A stretch of DNA of 64,000 nt from Cytidiella melzeri (GCA_022592445.1 JABYQR010000095.1:62001-126000), one strand, 5' to 3'. Positions 1 to 9,762 are shown, numbered from the stretch's first letter. The notes: a model not told the origin generated them from the sequence alone. Made by a program: numbers and translations.

Positions 1-926
1 GAGCTGAACCAGTTTCTGCTCACCATTGATAAGGATCTCCTTGAATGTGGAGTTGAGGGCGTCGGGACGTTGCTGAGCATAGAACATTTGCAAATCCTCC
101 TTGTTGGCGAACTCTTCTAGGTAGCCAGTGACCGCAATTTGATTGCCGTTAGTGGCGCTTGTTCTATAATCGACAGCGTTGTAAATCTGCTTCAGGCATG
201 TCACGGTAATCTTGGTGGCGCAGCTGGGATCGATAGTGCTCTTAGATGATTGCTGGACACGTCGGCTGAGTGGGAGGAGTGCGTCTGACGTAGTAACGGC
301 GTCTGGTACAACCGTCGCACGAAAACTCTGCGAGCGCGAAAATAGCGTCGTTGGCTGGATGAACTCGATGTGCAGATGCAGCTCCGGGGGTAAGCTGTAT
401 TGAGTTGTACGAACAAGACGGGTACCATCGACATGTTCCCACATGTAGTATTTCTGGAAAAATCCCCTAGTAAAACAAACATATAAAAAACGAAATTGAC
501 GCGAATTACCGTAGACAGCATTTTCTCAGCAAGTGAAACAGGAACCGCCAATTTAATCCAATCGCCAGCTGGAGACCTTTGCGAAGCTTGTGAGCTATTG
601 ATTCCATGACCTGCGAGCCAATCTTCCACAGCAGTAACGCTTTCTGGTCTTGGTTGCACGAGGGCCTCGACTTGCGCCTTGGTCAAGAATTTCCCGTAAC
701 TTGCGTGCTGGGGAGAGCTGATCTGGTAAAGTTGCTCTTCGAGCGCTGTATAGTTGGACTGAGGAAGGGCTACGCGAAGGTTCAAAATATGCTCGGGAGG
801 TGGGGAGCCGATGTTTGCCCAAGACCGAACGGGTGTATGAACGCTTTCCTTGACCGTGGGAATCGACGCATGGGAGAGGAGGGCACAGGCGCAAAGGACG
901 ATAGCTAAACTCAGTTGGCTCACCAT
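1..926 (-). CDS. Secreted tripeptidyl-peptidase-like S53 (sedolisin) protease, N-terminal part
   Basis: Starts at 926 with a clear signal peptide (residues 1-20, hydrophobic core LAIVLCACALL) and runs off the left edge. Exon 1 is 926-510, a 56-nt intron lies at 509-454 (GTAATT...CCAG, phase 0), and exon 2 runs from 453 to the edge. Residues about 35-180 fit the pro-kumamolisin activation domain: HILNLRVALPQ, SPQHASYGKFLTKAQV, then after the intron YYMWEHVDGTRLVRTTQYSLP and HIEFIQPTT. The mature domain begins with CATKITVTCLKQIYN, typical of fungal tripeptidyl peptidases. The family removes N-terminal tripeptides at acidic pH outside the cell. The catalytic Glu/Asp/Ser residues would lie beyond the window, so activity cannot be judged. 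It is divergent from the S33 hydrolase gene at 1883. Confidence 0.88.
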
Positions 927-1882
927 CCCTGTTTCCTCGATTCCGAAGAAGGTCAGCGACCCGACGTAGCTAGCAAAACGTTATAAGGAATAATCGCAGC
1001 GCCAGTGGATCAATAGTTGCCGGTGCCAGCTGCAAAATCATTGCGTTGATGACCAACCTCCCTGGATAGAATGCTCAGCATGGTCAACAACCATCTGACT
1101 CGTTGTACTTACAAGTTGATTGATCAAACAATAGATGTTTGTATATCACTTACACGATGCGAAAGGCACACGGAGGCGCGCACTGCAATGCGCTGCGACA
1201 GGCTTCTATCTGTAAGTAGTGCAGTTGCGGCTGAGAGAATGTAAAATCGCCTATATTGTTGCCCTGCCCGACGGTAAGAAATGACAGTTCCGAGCGGTGA
1301 GGCTGTATTGCAGAGCATTACATCTGAAGACGCTGTCTGCATTACGGGAAGTCATCATGACAACTACGCCAGGCTTGTGCACTTTGAGCTTCAGCGTCAG
1401 CGTGGAATTTTCTGTGACGGAACATATGAAAAGTCAGTATATAATCTGAATTGCCTGGCAAAAGTGACAACCACGCACTTTTGTTATATCATGATTCATT
1501 TTGTAGTTACAATCGACGAAAGTGAAATTTCGCACGCGTGACAAGTACTAGTGCTGCCCCGCAAAAATAAACCTGTGGTGAGAAGTCACATGCGTAAATG
1601 TGAGAAACGATCACAGCTAACAATCACCCAGGAAGGTCTGTAGTCTTCATCACAGATGCGAGATGCATCGTTATACATCATCTCTTGCACCCAGTCGATT
1701 CGCGCTCCTCTGAGGGCCAAGTAAGCTCACTGTTTGTTGTCTACCAAAGACGGCGTTTGAAGTTACCTTGGACAAAGTGCAGCATCGCACGCTGATATAA
1801 ACACGCCACCCGTCAATCTCCTGTAATCAGCACAGGCGAGCTCGACGTGAAACATCCCGCCCATCAACGAACACTATTCACC
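927..1882. promoter_or_regulatory. Divergent intergenic region between two peptidase genes
   Basis: This 956-bp stretch separates the S53 gene (leftward) from the S33 gene (rightward). A TATA-like GATATAAA lies at about 1793-1800, some 85 bp before the S33 start. I see no convincing gene; an open frame at 1281-1541 lacks any recognisable content. Confidence 0.5.
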
Positions 1883-2889
1883 ATGTCGTCTGCTACATCT
1901 CCTCCTGTCGTCGAAGGCGAAGCCGACTTTCACTATCCTGCTGCGGGTAAACCTCTCAAGACCTGGTACAAGGTCACAGGAGAGCTCACTCCGACATCTA
2001 CACCGCTCTTCATCCTCCACGGAGGTCCTGGTGTCGGCTCTGAGGCATACAACATCCTCTCTGACCTCACAGTCAAGTACGGCATCCCCATCATCCAATA
2101 CGACCAGGTTGGCTGCAAACGCTCCACTCACCTGCAAGAGAAAGCGGACGCCGGGGAGGAGTTCTGGAGCGACAACCTCTTCGTGACAGAGCTTCACAAC
2201 CTCGTACGTCACTTCGGGCTCGACGCTGACGGACGTCAGTACCACATTCTTGGCCACTCGTGGGGTGGCATGTTCGGCTCTACGTTCGCAGCCGGACGAC
2301 CCAAAGGACTGAGCAAATACGTTATCATGTCATCCGCTCCGTCTATCAAATTATGGGTCGATGCACAGAACACGCTCAGGAAGACGTTGCCCAAGGAAAT
2401 TCAGGACGTGATGGAGAGGTGTGAAAAGGAGGGAAAGACGGATACCGAAGAATACCAAGGTGCCATGATGGAGTACTACGCACGATTCATGTGCCGTCTT
2501 GATCCCGTCCCAGACGATATCATGGACGGCCTCGCAGAGTTGAGCAGAGACCCGACGTGCTACGCTGCGATGTGAGTCTGTAACGATTGTAACGAGTGCT
2601 GACCTTGCTAATTCTCTGCGGCAACAGGTGGGGTCCTTCGGAATGGTTCGTCAATGGGACACTCCAGAATTGGTCTGTGCTTGACAAGGTCTCCGCCATC
2701 AACGTTCCCGTCCTTCTTCTCAACGGGAGATACGACGAGGCGCAGGACAGCTGCATGTCGGCTTTCTTTGATCGTCTCGCCAGAGCCAAATGGGTTCAAT
2801 TTGCAGAGTCTTCGCATATGTCGCATTTTGAGGAAAGGGAGCGGTTCATGCAGGTTGTAGGGGAGTTCCTAACAAAAGACACGGCGTGA
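1883..2889 (+). CDS. Proline iminopeptidase-like alpha/beta hydrolase (S33)
   Basis: Two exons, 1883-2571 and 2628-2889, are separated by a 56-nt intron (GTGAGT...ACAG, with a CTGAC branch site near 2599). They encode 316 residues. The start is the ATG at 1883 in good context (TTCACC before it); the frame extends upstream only to a GTG. Visible family features are the oxyanion motif HGGPGVGS (residues about 48-55), the nucleophile elbow GHSWGG (about 122-127), the acid in NGRYDEA, and the catalytic His in ESSHMSHFEE near the C-terminus. S33 iminopeptidases release N-terminal proline from small peptides; fungal relatives also hydrolyse other amides. There is no signal peptide, so it is probably cytosolic. 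It lies 5.5 kb from a candidate peptide natural-product precursor whose units contain a near-N-terminal Pro, a suggestive but unproven link. Confidence 0.9.
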
Positions 2890-3354
2890 TTGAATTCTAG
2901 TGGAAGAGACCGGGGAAAATGAGAGGAGTAGTAAAGCTTAGCAGGATGAGCGTTGTAAATCTTGCATAAAATGAAACTATCAGTTGAATTGGATGTAAAC
3001 GCATCGACTGTTGGAAATCATCCAGCGTATGGCAAGGAGCTGATACGCTGCTTTTGACGCAGTAGTCGGGGCTTATGAACGCTGTGTCGGAGCTCGCTGG
3101 TGGCAGCCGCGGCTGGCGATTAAACCCCGCCTCGGCATGTGCGCGGACAAGCTTGTCAAAAAACTCGAAGGACACTCGAAGGTCAGAATAAATACTATTA
3201 CTCTACATATTGCGCTATACAACCAAGTGGAAGTAATTACGGGTGAGACTGTAACTGTAGTAACATGCGGACACCCAGCTACAAAGAACCAGCACTACAA
3301 TATATCGTAATCCTACGAATCTCCAAGATCGGAGCAGGCCATCGCACCAACGTA
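2890..3354. other. Convergent 3' intergenic region
   Basis: 465 bp between the tail ends of the S33 hydrolase and the membrane-protein gene. No gene or repeat was recognised. Confidence 0.5.
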
Positions 3355-4698
3355 TTACTTCGGGATAGACACTGGCACCAACTCCAAGTCACCACTCTCG
3401 CTTTTACCAAAGAGGTCCTTTTGTTCTTCCGGATACGTGCGCGTAGTGGGCAAAGTGCGACCTCCGCTCGTCGTCGTCGAATTTCCTGAACGCTCAAAGT
3501 CGACGTATGCCGCCAGCCCACCATCCTTTGCACTAGTGTTAACGCCGATGCGATGGCCGCTGACACCACCGCCGGAAGACGACGGTCCGCTTTGCATCGT
3601 CCCGAAACGCATGCTGCTGACGCCCTGCTGAGCTGTGTTGTCGTCCCAGCTCTTGCCTTGCGCAACTCGGAACATGATGAGAACCGTGGCGATAATCTGT
3701 TGGGTCATCAAAAGATACGTGAAATGATTAGCGTGAGCGGTGAAGATGCCACAAGGAAGCGATGCTGACCTGAACGCCGCTAAGAGCCTGGAAAAATATC
3801 TCGTTCAGAGGATGGTTCAAAGCGAACGGAACGAGGAACAGGATGGAGAAGATGGAGAAGATCGCAGCCGATTCCACGACCATCGCTGCGATGCTCGTGT
3901 ACTGGGAACCGTGGCTGTTACCGAGAGCCGAGACAATGTACTTCCGGAAGATGAGAAGCCGCAATACGATGCAGATGGTCAGAATGATGTTGAGCGAGAG
4001 TGATAGAGCAAAGAAGGGAATTGTCCAGTTAATTGTGCCTCCATCGACCCAAGGAGAGTTGGCAGACACCTGCAGAAGGAATAGCAAGCCAGTGACTGCG
4101 TGAAGAAAGCGTGAAATCAGACTTGATCATTCGAGTGTGTTGAATGTCTCATTGCATACCAAATGAGCCTAGCCAGAGGAGCACCGGGAACAGCATGACC
4201 GCAAATCTCGGAATCCTCAAGTTGTTGAATATCACGTAGAAGCGCCACACCTGTAGGGAGTTTTATCATTATTTTCGTTAGCTCTGATTTCTGAGGCACA
4301 CAGCCCAAGAGAAGAAGTCTCACTAGCAAAGCGTCGCACAGCCATGTAGACATGATAGCGCACACGTTTCCAAGCTCGTCGACAGGAACAGAGAACATCG
4401 TCTCTTCGTACACGCCGGGGCCGCCTTCGATGTTGCGATTATCGATGAACGCGAGCTGCGTGAACTGTGCGTTCGACGCGTAGAAGAGAGTGCCGAGGAT
4501 GAAGATGACGACGAGGTACGTGATGTAAGCGTACTTTCGGACGAGAGTCGTGCCTGACCGTCTCTTCCACAGGAGCCAGAATGTCATCATGAAGAGCGGT
4601 AGTTCAGTGCCATACGCGACACCACTGAGGAGAGCACCTTGGAGGAAGGCCTTCTCCGTGAAAATCTCCGTGCTCGTCTCGTTGAGAGAGGTGGACAT
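3355..4698 (-). CDS. Basidiomycete seven-helix membrane protein (function unknown)
   Basis: Four exons read leftward: 4698-4324, 4250-4160, 4095-3770 and 3696-3355, with introns of 73, 64 and 73 nt bounded by GT and AG. The reconstruction gives 377 residues. The N-terminus has AFLQGALLSGVAYGTELPLF and a helix-loop pattern with about seven hydrophobic segments. WLCDALL followed after the intron by VWRFYVIF is characteristic of a large, functionally uncharacterised basidiomycete integral membrane family. The C-terminal 90 residues are hydrophilic, Ser/Gly/Thr-rich and probably cytosolic. The topology resembles a seven-transmembrane receptor, but I see no diagnostic GPCR motif and do not assign one. 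It lies between the peptidases and the UstYa pair; a role in that neighbourhood is speculative. Confidence 0.82.
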
Positions 4699-5511
4699 CG
4701 TCCACCAGCAGTGGCGGAATTAATCGGGATGCTGGGCGGAAGTGGAGAGTACTGTGTAGAGAGTACTATGGGTACCCAGGGACGAAGAAGAACGGAAGAT
4801 GGAAGATGGTCGCTTTTGAGGCAGTCTTCCCAGAGACCAGGGTCACCACGTCGTACGAAGCCAGCAGTTCGCCAGCAAAGTGACCACGGTGCACTAGAAT
4901 CACTGCCGCGCCCAATTGCAACCAGTTCCCCTGAGTCAAAAGTAGAAGGTGAGATCACCCTAATCTGCTTTGTGATCGTTCGCTGCAGATGAAACCTTGA
5001 GGGATGTGGGAACAGGTCATCCCATTGATAACAGCTGCACATGGACCACCCGGAGAAAATACTGTGCACCTATGCCCAAGCGTCAAGTTGTCACGGCCAC
5101 AATATTCTCATCATCGGTACATATCTCTATAGATCATTATTGCAAAAATGTCAGCGACTACTTGACAATGCAAGAACTGGGCAAAGACCTGTGGTGGGAG
5201 CACTGGCAGCAATGCTACCGAAACGTGTGACCATCCGCGATGTGCGGGAGCTTGATACAGTACCGTTTTGGATTTGAAGGGAGAGCTCTGTCCGAGATTC
5301 AGCTGCAGAAAACGGGCAAGAGATTGTTTGGGATAAAGGCGGTGAGACACGCGTAGTTGTCAATTTGTATTTGTAGAGAACAAGACTCCAGTTCCAGAAA
5401 GCGAGTGATGGATCACAGTCACACATCGTAACCTATGCATCTGCAATCTGTTTTGCCTCCGCCCTCTTTTGCCGTCACCGGTCACTATTGCTCGAGTAAC
5501 GACATCCCATC
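4699..5511. other. Intergenic DNA downstream of the truncated UstYa gene
   Basis: About 810 bp with no supportable gene. I searched the minus strand for the HxxHC motifs expected of the missing UstYa C-terminal half and found none, so the catalytic part appears deleted rather than displaced. Confidence 0.5.
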
Positions 5512-5926
5512 TCAGATGTCGACAGACGTTGCGTTTGGCAACTCGTCCTCTCCATGGTAGTACACTGATGAAGACGACCAAGTTCAGTTCAAAGCAGAAA
5601 GCGACGAAAGTGAACATACGTTTCCGACGAGACACGTCGCTCAGCCCATCATACTGGTCTGCTCTCTCGAGCTGCATTACATCTGGAACAGGCAAGACGC
5701 GCGCGAGAGAGACGGACATCTCCCGGCTTGCCCAGACGTTGACGCCGGTGAGGGAGACACTGAGGATGAGGCACAGTGCGAACGTGAGTTGGAGAAAAGC
5801 TGAAGGCTTTTTCTGAGTGGTGAGGGACGGGTGGTAGACTCTGTTGGGGACAGAAGCCTTCGTTTCCTCATCGAGGTAGGGTGTTAGCTCGTCAGAGCTT
5901 TCAAGGAGAGGCTGGTAGCTGGTCAT
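5512..5926 (-). pseudogene. Truncated UstYa-like (DUF3328) protein
   Basis: Exon 1 is 5926-5620 and exon 2 is 5564-5512, with a 55-nt intron (GTATGT...TCAG). The product is only 119 residues, against roughly 220-260 for the family. It has the typical architecture of the N-terminal half: a short polar start (MTSYQPLLESSDELTPYLDE), one transmembrane helix (FLQLTFALCLILSVSLTGVNVW), a lumenal segment ending LERADQYDGL that matches the usual pre-intron signature, then YYHGEDELP and a TGA at 5514-5512. Both HxxHC motifs are missing. It is divergent from the intact paralogue at 6231 with about 300 bp between starts, the arrangement often seen for UstYa/UstYb pairs. It is probably a decayed second oxidase; a short regulatory or membrane-anchor role is possible. 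Confidence 0.72.
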
Positions 5927-6230
5927 GTTGGTGGACGTGAAGACGGGATAGGAAGAGCAGGGTGGCGTAAATAGCAGATGAAGGCTTACCACCAAGCTCG
6001 ATATGGGAGATTCCTCGGGAGCTAGCGTATTCGCCAACAAATTGAGCGTGAGACACAGGATGGCGAAACAACAAAAACGACCCAGTATGCGCGGCAGTGA
6101 TGGATTGAGAACGCATCAGGCTGTGATCATGCAAGCGCTAGTAAATTTACGAGAATACTGCTGACAACCGTAAGACAGACCTTATAATAGGCAGGCCGTG
6201 GCCAGGCGTTTCGGTGCTGCCGGTCGCATT
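5927..6230. promoter_or_regulatory. Shared divergent promoter of the two UstYa-like genes
   Basis: 304 bp separate the two divergent start codons. A TATA-like TTATAATA lies at about 6182-6189, roughly 45 bp before the rightward start. The close head-to-head spacing suggests co-regulation of the pair. Confidence 0.5.
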
Positions 6231-6955
6231 ATGGACTTCACTTCTGCTCGCGCCCTCCGATGGGGAGCCATCGTGCTCGTTATCTTCTCATGCTTCCAAG
6301 CACTCGAGCTCAAGTCAAAGCTGCAGATGTTGCGAAGCATGCAAATCGTCCTTCGCCCCGAGTTGGCAGGACACAGTTAGTATTTCTGCTCCTAAAAGGT
6401 ACTTTACCCTCTGATGTTGGCATCATCATAGCGTATAGGAACGACGACCACCACAATACACTTCCCATCCACGTCCAAGAGACTGCGATGGAAGTTGAGT
6501 GGCTGGACGACGAAGTCTATGGACTGTATTCCGACGAAGACTGGAAGTCACTCTTTCCTGGCGGCGAGTCCGGTTTCGTGACACTCGGTCCACTCCCCAC
6601 TGAGTCCGAAAAGCAGGGCTCCAGCTCGGAATGGAGTCAAAACGTCTTCGCGATCGGGATGTACCACCAGCTGCACTGTCTCGACGTCTTCCGTCACTCG
6701 TACGTGGCCGCCAAGGCTCATGCGCTGGTGTTCCCTGGGAACGGAACGGGCTTCGACCACCACGTAAACCATTGCTTGAGCTACATGCGAGAGATGGTTT
6801 TATGCACGGCGGATACGACGCTTATCCACACCACGGAGGCCAACACGCCAGACGCCAAGAGCAAGTACGAGGCTAGTAGCATCGGGACTTTGCATAGGTG
6901 TCGGGATTGGACGCAGGTGCGGAGGTTTGTCGAGGAGCACAAAGCACCCATGTAA
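6231..6955 (+). CDS. UstYa-like (DUF3328) oxidase, intact
   Basis: Exons 6231-6375 and 6432-6955 with a 56-nt intron (GTTAGT...ATAG, phase 1) give 222 residues. The start is the ATG of MDFTSARALRWG. One transmembrane helix (WGAIVLVIFSCFQALEL) is followed by YRNDDHHNTLP, the variable segment, and GFVTLGPLP. Both family motifs are intact: MYHQLHCLDVFRHSY (first HxxHC) and HHVNHCLSYMREMVLC (second HxxHC), then CRDWTQVRRFVEEH at the C-terminus. UstYa-family proteins catalyse oxidative macrocyclisation of ribosomal peptides (ustiloxin, phomopsin, asperipin, victorin) and some other late oxidations; they are single-pass, lumenal enzymes with Cu or Fe proposed at the His residues. It lies 1.47 kb upstream of the repeat precursor on the same strand and is its most likely modifying enzyme. 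Confidence 0.9.
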
Positions 6956-8330
6956 AGGCACGAGCGTTGGACAAAGTTAGACGTTTACTATTGAATCGTA
7001 AGCTTACCGAGTATTATGAGGAGGATCTGTTGCGCGTGAAGATTAATGGACAACGTTGTGGAAACTTATGCCCTGATTTGTTTTGTTGTCAATATTGCTG
7101 AGAAATAGCGATGGAAGATCAGGTATTGCAGGCCTCCAGCAAGGACTACAGTCGAAGAGGCAGCATTCTGTTACAGTGGTCTCTCCCACGATGACCGCGG
7201 GTTTGTAATGTTGTGATTGAACTGTCACCGATGATTGAGGTGCTTCTTCCTACTTGCGGTTGACCGAACACACGCCTGCAAATACATGGACGTCGACGAA
7301 AGGAGTTGGAAGTGAAGTTGGATGTGGTGAATAACGGCGGTGTTTGAATTACGAGTCTCGGCCGGTGCCGATGCCGATAAATCACTGCCGGGCTCGCTAC
7401 ATATAGAAACTAAACTCTCTAAAACACAATTAATATTGTGCATACTTACTACTACGTGGTGCTCATCATACTTATCGACCCGCGCGCAGCTGCAGCACGA
7501 CAGGCGGACATGAACGATATATCAGAATGGAAGGCGAGTGCATACGGTTGCAGCTCTCGCGGCTGAGTTACGCCGGTGCGTGTTGGAACTTGTATGTTCT
7601 CTCTTCAGTTTGCGGAGGAGCCTCCATGAACCGTAGCTGGCAGACTTCCAACCTAGCTTTGTCAACAATCAAGGCACAGATAGCGGCCAGGTCATTACGA
7701 GGCTGTGGCTTCACAGGCCCCGGCAGCCCTGTGAGCACCAAGCTCACGCTTCTAGCCAGATCCATACATACTCACTCGCGCAGTCTATCACTCTGCTCTG
7801 GTTCATTGTCACCAACCAGAATCATCCAAGATTTATCACCAACAGACATCATCGAAGAGAAGATTGCAAAAACCCACATTCATCGGCGCATGCATCATGG
7901 GAGACCTCCGTCCGAAATACCTTCCCATTGTGGCGTGAAAATAACGTTACATCAGCGCTGGCATTTCACCCATACGTACAATGCGATGCCATCCAGACGG
8001 ACGATTGATCATGATGGCGACCCTTCAATCTGGTTCCCAAGCAGTACCGACGGTGGCGATTTTGGCTCAATTTGCACCGTCAGGCTCCAGGAATCTCGCG
8101 CATAGGTGAGAGGGAATTGGGGTCTACCTGGTACATGGCAGCAACGCAACATGTCTGTCATCCGACACGGTGTCCTTGGATCTTACCGCTCACATGTGCA
8201 CTCAGGCGAGTAAGTTGGTCTCTTGTACTCATGCGATGAAATATCTACTCTGGGACGCTAACCATCACTGGTATGCAAGAGTCATGCAAATGCAATGCGT
8301 CCGCAGTAGTTCTCACCGTAACACGGAGGA
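6956..8330. other. Intergenic region between UstYa and the repeat precursor
   Basis: 1.37 kb without a recognisable gene. A long plus-strand open frame at 7527-8105 has no family motif, no signal peptide and a composition unlike the neighbouring proteins, so I do not call it. I found no further UstYa HxxHC motif here. Confidence 0.4.
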
Positions 8331-8340
8331 TAATATATAA
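8331..8340 (+). promoter_or_regulatory. TATA box of the repeat precursor gene
   Basis: TAATATATAA lies 89 bp before the ATG at 8429 and is followed by a pyrimidine-rich leader (CCTCTTTCTTTTGCTTCC) immediately upstream of the start. This is a strong, well-placed core promoter for a small secreted protein. Confidence 0.6.
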
Positions 8341-8428
8341 ACTTGGTTCAACTCGATTTAGGGGGGTTGTGGTTCGCTTCGACCCTTTCGTGCAAGTAAG
8401 TAACAGTCCTCTTTCTTTTGCTTCCATT

Positions 8429-9709
8429 ATGCGTGGCCTCTGCCTTGCCCTCTTCCTTTCCGTCGTCTTTACGGCGCGTCTTGGTAAGTAATGCAGTGTA
8501 CTGGTGAGCGATTAGACTTCATCGTATACCCCTGCAGGTTACGCTTTACCGGTGGCAAACAGTTTTGGTGAGGATGAGCTTTGTCACCAGGCTTCAATAA
8601 CTAGTCTCTCATCGTTATGTGTCACTTCCCCTCTACACTGTATCAGCGAAACGCGGAATTCCAGCTCGCGCGGCCTTCCTGGACAAGGCGCCCACCTCTC
8701 ATACCGCAGACCTGAAGCCTATTGTCGACAGTAAGTCATGTGTGCCAATGAGCTACGGTCTCCGTTGATGATTATAACCGCACGTTTTAGGGAAGCGTGG
8801 AATTCCAGCTCGCGCGGCCTTCCCGGACAAGGCGCCCACCTCTCATACCGCAGACCTGAAGCCCGCTGCTCCCGAAAGTCCGTTATCTATGCTATTGAGA
8901 TATGGCTGTCTGTGAGCTTCTCCTGACTACGCTTCTTCAGAGAAACGTGGTATTCCGGCTCGTGCTGCCTTCAATATCATTGATCCTACTTCGAATACTG
9001 CAGATCCCAAGCCAGCTGCTGCTCCCGAAGGTGAGACCATATGCGGTAGCCGTCTCCATTTCTTCCGTTTTTTTTTCCAACCGTCATTTGTCAGAAGAAC
9101 GTGCAATTCCAGCTCGGGCCGCATTCAACATTATTGATCCCACTTCGGACACCACAGAGTTGAAGCCTGCCGCTGTTGAAAGTGAGACAATATGCTGTAG
9201 TTGTTGCCTCCTTTCCTTCGTTGAGACTGTCATTTGTCAGGCAAACGTGGAATTCCAGCTCGGGCTGCCTTCAACATCATCGATCCCACTTCAGACACTA
9301 CAGAGTTGAAGCCTGCCGCTCCTGAAGGTTCGCAGCCTACTGCGGTCGAACATTTGCGTTCGCGTTGTTCAACTCCAGCTAACCACAGTTCATTCTTTTA
9401 GTGAAACGCGGAATTCCAGCAAGGGCGGCATTCAACATTATTGACCCGACTTCCGACACTGCGGACCTGAAGCTTGCTACTATCGAAGGTATGTTATAGG
9501 TGCTGATTTATCGTGGCCCTGTCAGCTGATCTCCCCTCCTAACCACGATGGTTCTGTAGACAAACGCGGTATTCCGGCACGGGCAGCCTTCAACATCATC
9601 GATCCTACGTCGGACACCACCGACCTGAAGGTCGGAACTGCTTGTGAGTTGTGAAACGCAGTCCACGCTGTTTCCACTCGTTGATCGCGCCTTTGCGGTT
9701 TGAACAGAG
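8429..9709 (+). CDS. Kex2-type repeat precursor peptide, candidate dikaritin-like RiPP precursor
   Basis: Ten exons can be read: 8429-8483, 8538-8567, 8647-8730, 8791-8877, 8941-9030, 9095-9181, 9241-9327, 9402-9488, 9560-9643 and 9708-9709 (the stop). All introns have GT/AG ends and are phase 1, giving 230 residues. Exons 1-2 encode a signal peptide (MRGLCLALFLSVVFTARLG) and a short spacer. Exons 3-9 each encode one 28-30 residue unit: one or two residues, Lys-Arg, GIPARAAF, a variable tetrapeptide (LDKA, PDKA or NIID), PTS, then a T-rich segment and an acidic/Pro tail ending before the next Lys-Arg. Kex2 cleavage after KR would release near-identical peptides. With the adjacent UstYa gene this matches the UstA/PhomA precursor design. 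Weak points: exon 7 uses a poor donor (GTTCGC), and splicing is unverified. An alternative is an unmodified Kex2-processed secreted repeat protein. Confidence 0.85.
8647..9643 (+). repeat. Seven exon-encoded precursor units (exon-intron tandem repeat)
   Basis: Seven tandem exon-intron units with a spacing of about 144-161 bp. Unit exons are 84, 87, 90, 87, 87, 87 and 84 nt, all multiples of three with identical phase-1 flanks. Exons are highly similar, while the introns between them (59-80 nt) have diverged to near-unalignable apart from splice sites. Units 1 and 2 (8649-8730, 8793-8877) are almost identical in DNA and form one subtype; units 3-7 form the NIID subtype. Unit 4 (from 9095) has Glu-Arg-Ala where the others have Lys-Arg-Gly. 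Confidence 0.9.
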
Positions 9710-9762
9710 AAGTGAGGTATCCCACGTCACGCTGCTTTCAATATAGTCGAGCCTACCTCGTG
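9708..9762 (+). pseudogene. Decayed eighth precursor unit
   Basis: After the exon-9 donor at 9644 and an acceptor at 9706-9707, the sequence still resembles a unit: AAG, TGA in place of the Arg codon, then codons for GIPRHAAFNIVEPTS and a second TGA. Joining exon 9 (ending in T) to this exon (starting AG) makes a TAG, so translation ends at the junction. The unit is a fossil that now supplies the stop codon. Confidence 0.75.

Noticed and set aside
1281..1541. Open frame in the S53/S33 intergenic region
   Set aside because: Short, no recognisable content, and lies in a divergent promoter region.
4117..4250. Continuation of the membrane-protein frame to a stop at 4117
   Set aside because: The frame crosses a 73-nt intron; splicing GTGAGA to CTACAG restores the conserved VWRFYVIFNN segment.
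7527..8105. Long open frame between the UstYa gene and the precursor
   Set aside because: No domain, signal peptide, splice support or repeat; base composition is intergenic-like.
8429..9709. Mating-type pheromone precursor
   Set aside because: Basidiomycete pheromones are short and end in CaaX; this protein has a signal peptide, Lys-Arg repeats and no CaaX.
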